NCBI GenBank assembly: GCA_934675625.1
Contig: CAKURH010000021.1
Location: 1-41,848, forward strand
From: an uncultured Kiritimatiellota bacterium
Lineage (GTDB): Bacteria > Verrucomicrobiota > Kiritimatiellia > RFP12 > UBA1067
DNA: 41,848 bases
Reading direction: 5' to 3'
Positions 38,733-41,848 of this stretch are shown here, piece by piece. The notes below the pieces were generated by a model. The model had not been told where the DNA came from. It saw nothing but the letters and a program-made list of their open reading frames with translations, and made no database searches. The translations under genes and the position numbers were made by a program. How positions within the stretch are numbered: the stretch's first letter is position 1; each line of letters starts with the position of its first letter.

Positions 38733-40627
38733 CGCTCGGCCTTCTCCTCGCGGCGCTGTCCGTCCTGCCGGCCGACCGGCTGGCGATGGCCGACCGCCTC
38801 TTCAACAGGGGCGACTACGCGGCCGCCGACGTCGAGTACCGCGCGCTCGTCGGGGAGGCGTCGATCGCGGCGGACGAGCTCGCCTACCGCCTCGCGGAAT
38901 GCGCGCGGGCGACGGGCCGGGCGGACGACGCGGCGCGCCACTACGCCGCGCTCGTCGCGAAGTCGCCCGACTCGAAGTACGCGGGCGCGGCGCGTCTGCA
39001 GCTCGCGCTGGTCGCGTCAGGCGACGACCGCCTGCGGCGGCTCGCGGCGCTCGACACCGACCGCGTCGCGCCGTCCGTGCGTGCGGCGGCCCTCTACCAT
39101 CTCGGCGTCGCGCGCAACGACGCGGAGATCCTGCGGCGGTGCGTGGCGGCGGAGCCGAAGGGCCGCTACGCCGCCTACGCCGACCTGCGGCGCGGCACGC
39201 TCCTCACGCAGACGGCAGACCCGGTGACGCGCCGCAAGGGCGTGGAAGTCCTCCTCGGCATCGCCTTCGGCGGCGGCGCGCTCGCGGACGACGCGCTGTT
39301 CCTCGCGGCGTCGGTCAGCTACCGCGAGAAGAGGTACGGCGAGGCGGGCAGCCTCTTCCGCCGCTATCGCAAGATGTTCCCGAAAGGCGCGCACGCCGCC
39401 GAGGCGCAGACGCTGTCCGTCTGGTGCGACTACACGGAGGGCCGATACGCCGACGCGGCGGCGGCCTGCGGCGAGGGGAAGACGGACGACCTCGCCTACG
39501 TAAAGGCGTGCTGTGCGGCGCAGACCGAGGGCGGCGAGACGGCGCGCGTCCTGTTCCGCAAGTACCTGGACGACTACCCGGAAGGGCGCTACCGCAAGGA
39601 CGCCGACCTGCAGCTCGCGCGGCTGGAGTTCACGGCGGCGGTGGCGGCGAACGAGACGGCGAAGGCCGTCGAGGCGGCGCGGCGCGCGGCGACGGCGGGC
39701 ACGGCGGCGGACGCCCTGCGGCTCGCGTGGATCTACGAGAAGGGCGGACGCGGTGCGGAGGCCGATGCCGAATACGCGCGCATCGTCCGGGAGCATCCGC
39801 AGACGGACGAGGCGGCGCAGGCGCAGTACGCGCGGGCGATGGCCGCCGCGCGCGCGTCCGACTGGGCGAAGGCCGAGCTGCTGCTCGCGGAGGCCCTCGC
39901 GACGGGGCGGCTCGCGGCGCAGCGGGCGGGCGCGCTCTACTGGCGCGGCGTCGCGGCGATGCGCCTGGGGCACGAGGCCGAGGCGGCGGGCTTCCTCGCC
40001 GAGGCGCTGAAGCTGGGGCTTGGGCTTGACGAGTCGCGCGAAGCGCGGCTGATGGTCGCCGAACATGACTTGAAGGGCGGACGCACCGAAGCCGCCAAGG
40101 CCGCCTACGCGCAGCTCGTGCGGGAGGGCGCGTGCGCGCGCATGAGCGCGGCGCGCATCCACGCGGTCGGCGAACTGCTCGGCGGCGAAGAGGCGGCGAT
40201 TTGCGCCAAGGCGCTGACGGCGGAGAAGACGCCCGACTGGCGGCAGGCGGGGTGGACGATGCTGGGCCGCTACGAGGAGTCGCGCCAGTCCTTCACGGCG
40301 GCGATCGCCGCCTATCGCAAGGCGCTCGCCGAGCCGGTGAAGACGGAAGCGGCGGCGACGGCGGCGCTGGCCCTCGGCAAGCTGGAGTGCCGCGCGGGCG
40401 AGCACGCGGCGGCGGAAGAGACGCTGAAGACTGCCGTGACGCTGAACGCGGGGCATCCGGCGGCGCGCGGCGCGGCGTATCTCGCGCTTGCGCAGAATGC
40501 CTTGGCGAAGGGCGACGTCCACGGCGCGCGTGGCTACGCGACGGTCGTCACGACGCTCTTTTCCGACCCGGCGCTCGTCGCGGCGGCCGAGAAGATTCTG
40601 AAGGAGAATCCCGAACCGAAGAAGTGA
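38729..40627 (+). CDS. TPR-repeat protein of the ExbBD operon
   Basis: 632 aa, Ala-rich and alpha-helical, made of tetratricopeptide-like repeats throughout (for example AADVEYRALVGEA, AGSLFRRYRKMFPKG, AIAAYRKALAEP). A short hydrophobic N-terminus, MTLGLLLAALSVLPA, may be a signal peptide, which would put the repeats in the periplasm. TPR proteins accompany TolQR or ExbBD operons (CpoB/YbgF being the known example) and act as adaptors. The start is the ATG in the ATGA overlap with the ExbD-like gene; the longer open frame upstream is shadow. Confidence 0.85.
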   Translation: MTLGLLLAALSVLPADRLAMADRLFNRGDYAAADVEYRALVGEASIAADELAYRLAECARATGRADDAARHYAALVAKSPDSKYAGAARLQLALVASGDDRLRRLAALDTDRVAPSVRAAALYHLGVARNDAEILRRCVAAEPKGRYAAYADLRRGTLLTQTADPVTRRKGVEVLLGIAFGGGALADDALFLAASVSYREKRYGEAGSLFRRYRKMFPKGAHAAEAQTLSVWCDYTEGRYADAAAACGEGKTDDLAYVKACCAAQTEGGETARVLFRKYLDDYPEGRYRKDADLQLARLEFTAAVAANETAKAVEAARRAATAGTAADALRLAWIYEKGGRGAEADAEYARIVREHPQTDEAAQAQYARAMAAARASDWAKAELLLAEALATGRLAAQRAGALYWRGVAAMRLGHEAEAAGFLAEALKLGLGLDESREARLMVAEHDLKGGRTEAAKAAYAQLVREGACARMSAARIHAVGELLGGEEAAICAKALTAEKTPDWRQAGWTMLGRYEESRQSFTAAIAAYRKALAEPVKTEAAATAALALGKLECRAGEHAAAEETLKTAVTLNAGHPAARGAAYLALAQNALAKGDVHGARGYATVVTTLFSDPALVAAAEKILKENPEPKK

Positions 40628-40749
40628 GCTTGTCGGCTGTCGGGTGAGAATGAGTTCCGAGAAACGGGAGGGGATGCTGGACGTGTCTCAAAGCACCGTG
40701 ACGGGATGCGTAAAATATAAGCACGTCGTGCGCCAAAGATAAGAACTTA
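40628..40749. other. Short gap after the TPR gene
   Basis: TAAAAT at 40711-40716 could be a -10 box for the remnant downstream; no terminator is seen. Confidence 0.3.
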
Positions 40750-41292
40750 ATGCTTACTGTTGGGCTCGCAGCCGGCTCCGTGGTGGCCGATTCGAGTGTG
40801 GAGGCATCGTCGCTCTACCGTTATGTGGCGACGCCGGCTTGGGCCGAGGCGAACGGCTATGTGCCGGCGGCGGGTGCGCGTTACGATACGTCCGAAGCCC
40901 CGGCGCTTGACATTCAGGCGGCCATTGACGCGGCGGGGCCGGGCGAGACGATTCGCATTCTGCCGGGCGTGTATGCGCTGACCCAGCCGATTGTCGTCTC
41001 CAACCTGAGTCAGCGCGTGACGAGCTGGGATCCGGCGACGGGCGAAACGGCGGTCGAGACGACAATTCTGGACGGACAGAAGAAGACGCGTTGCCTAACC
41101 GTCAACGCGGACAAGGTCAATGACTGCGACATTGAAATCTGCGGACTGACGATTACGAACGGTTTCTCCGAGGCGAACGGCGGCGGACGGCTTGTGGCGG
41201 TCGCGGCTCGTCCGAAAGCCGCTTGTCTGGAAGCCCGTCAAAACATCCATCGGCGGCACACACGGTTATTATGGTATACTATCAACCCATGA
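40750..41292 (+). pseudogene. Remnant of a secreted right-handed beta-helix protein
   Basis: The first 147 codons look like the start of a large surface beta-helix protein: SLYRYVATPAWAEANGYVP, ALDIQAAIDAAGPGETIRILPGVY, CDIEICGLTITNGFSEANGGG. After about 41190 the frame continues as unrelated Arg/Ala-rich sequence and runs into the start of the next gene. The N-terminus (MLTVGLAAGSVV) lacks the charged part of a signal peptide, so the 5' end may also be lost. Proteins of this kind are normally several hundred residues longer. Confidence 0.6.
41272..41280 (+). promoter_or_regulatory. Leaderless promoter of the AAA-ATPase-like gene
   Basis: TG-G-TATACT (41272-41280), then 8 nt and the ATG at 41289. 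Confidence 0.6.
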
Positions 41293-41848
41293 GACCCGAG
41301 CAGATACCCTACGGCGTCAAGGACTTCAAGCGCATCCGTCTGGAGGACTTCTATTACGTCGACAAGACCGCGTTCATCCGCAAGATAGAGGCGCGCGCGA
41401 ACTTCCTCTTCTTCGTGCGGCCACGACGGTTCGGGAAGTCGCTCCTCTGCGAGACGCTCAGGTGCTACTATGACGTCGCGGAGAAGGAAAACTTCGACCG
41501 GCTCTTCGGCGGGCTCGACATCGGCAGGAGCCCGACGGCGAACGCGAGCCGGTACTTCGTCCTCTCGCTCGACTTCTCTCAGGTCAACGTCTGCTTGGGC
41601 GCGACGTGGGCCGACAAGTTTGAGGCATACCTTGACACGGTTCTCTACAACTTCATCTTCGCGCATCAGGCGCAGTTCGCGCCGTTTGCGGACGTGGACG
41701 AGCTTCTGCACACGCCTGGAGCCGAGTCAAAGTACAGCCGGATCCTTGAAATTGCCAAGCGCCTCGGACTTGGCGTCTACGTGATCGTGGACGAGTACGA
41801 CAACTTCACGAACGAGATCGTCTCGACGGCGGGGAAGGTGCCCTACAA
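41289..41848 (+). CDS. AAA-ATPase-like/DUF1703-type protein, partial
   Basis: The gene runs off the window; 186 codons are visible. It starts MRPEQIPYGVKDFKRIRLEDFYYVDKT and has the P-loop variant FVRPRRFGKSLL (42-53). A Walker B-like VIVDEYDNF lies near the end. This is the PF09820 AAA-ATPase-like family, whose members usually carry a C-terminal PD-(D/E)XK nuclease-like domain. They occur in large paralogous sets in gut bacteria, and their function is unknown. The ATG lies 8 nt after a TATACT box, with no ribosome binding site. Confidence 0.85.
   Translation, partial: MRPEQIPYGVKDFKRIRLEDFYYVDKTAFIRKIEARANFLFFVRPRRFGKSLLCETLRCYYDVAEKENFDRLFGGLDIGRSPTANASRYFVLSLDFSQVNVCLGATWADKFEAYLDTVLYNFIFAHQAQFAPFADVDELLHTPGAESKYSRILEIAKRLGLGVYVIVDEYDNFTNEIVSTAGKVPY

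Noticed and set aside
1..41848. tRNA, rRNA or known riboswitch
   Set aside because: No tRNA-like cloverleaf with TTCRA, no rRNA segments, and no recognisable riboswitch core were seen in the intergenic stretches.

Overview
The window is GC-rich bacterial DNA (roughly 60-65% G+C) carrying several housekeeping genes and a large set of exported carbohydrate-active proteins. The gene content suggests a glycan-degrading member of the Planctomycetota-Verrucomicrobiota-Chlamydiota group, most like gut-type Kiritimatiellota: two exported GH2 enzymes, GH28- and GH106-like enzymes, a WbsX/GH99-like enzyme, autotransporter-repeat and LamG proteins, no SusC/SusD pair, an AraR-type regulator and a REP-type transposase-like gene. 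The phylum is an inference; no rRNA or other marker was available to check it.

Layout. 1-5031: end of a dicarboxylate-type symporter, adenylate kinase (adk), methionine aminopeptidase (map), the GDP-L-fucose pathway pair gmd/fcl, and an exported serine hydrolase. 5033-6027: a REP-associated (Y1/HUH) transposase-like gene behind an in-phase array of CTTAAG sites. 6160-18503: a tight four-gene glycan operon, made of a LamG surface protein, a GH106-like/clan GH-A fusion, a GH28/esterase fusion and a GH2 enzyme. 18576-19709 (minus): a GntR/LacI hybrid regulator. 20299-25034: a DUF6259-like lipoprotein and an autotransporter-repeat surface protein. 25273-33174: a WbsX/esterase fusion, a DUF5696-like enzyme and a second GH2 enzyme. 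A repeat of about 205 bp occurs as an inverted pair around the last two of these genes. 33759-37616 (minus): Ser/Thr kinase and NtrC-type regulator overlapping by 4 nt, then pdxT and pdxS. 37819-40627: ExbB/ExbD-like proton channel plus a TPR protein, all joined by ATGA overlaps. 40750-41848: remnant of a beta-helix protein, then a leaderless AAA-ATPase-like gene running off the end.

How the genes could work together. The exported enzymes would deal with a pectin-like or other complex rhamnose/galactose glycan: GH28 and GH106-like backbone and side-chain cleavage, esterase de-esterification, GH2 removal of galactosyl or related residues. The AraR-like regulator would sense a liberated sugar. 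Substrates are inferred from family membership only.

Most interesting points. (1) Two G16 tracts sit in the export-signal region of two secreted proteins. One splits the LamG signal peptide across two frames (OFF as sequenced). The other keeps a lipoprotein in frame (ON as sequenced). This looks like phase variation of a glycan operon and a lipoprotein. (2) Two unrelated secreted proteins share a C-terminal motif, GxVRxxxTG followed by a hydrophobic run and IR at the very C-terminus, a candidate sorting tag. (3) A promoter/operator of about 76 bp is shared without gaps by two unlinked enzyme genes. (4) Promoters repeatedly show TG(G/C)TATA(A/C)T at about 7-10 nt before ATG, so leaderless mRNAs seem common. 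(5) Several multi-catalytic fusions and many short repeats lie inside and between genes.
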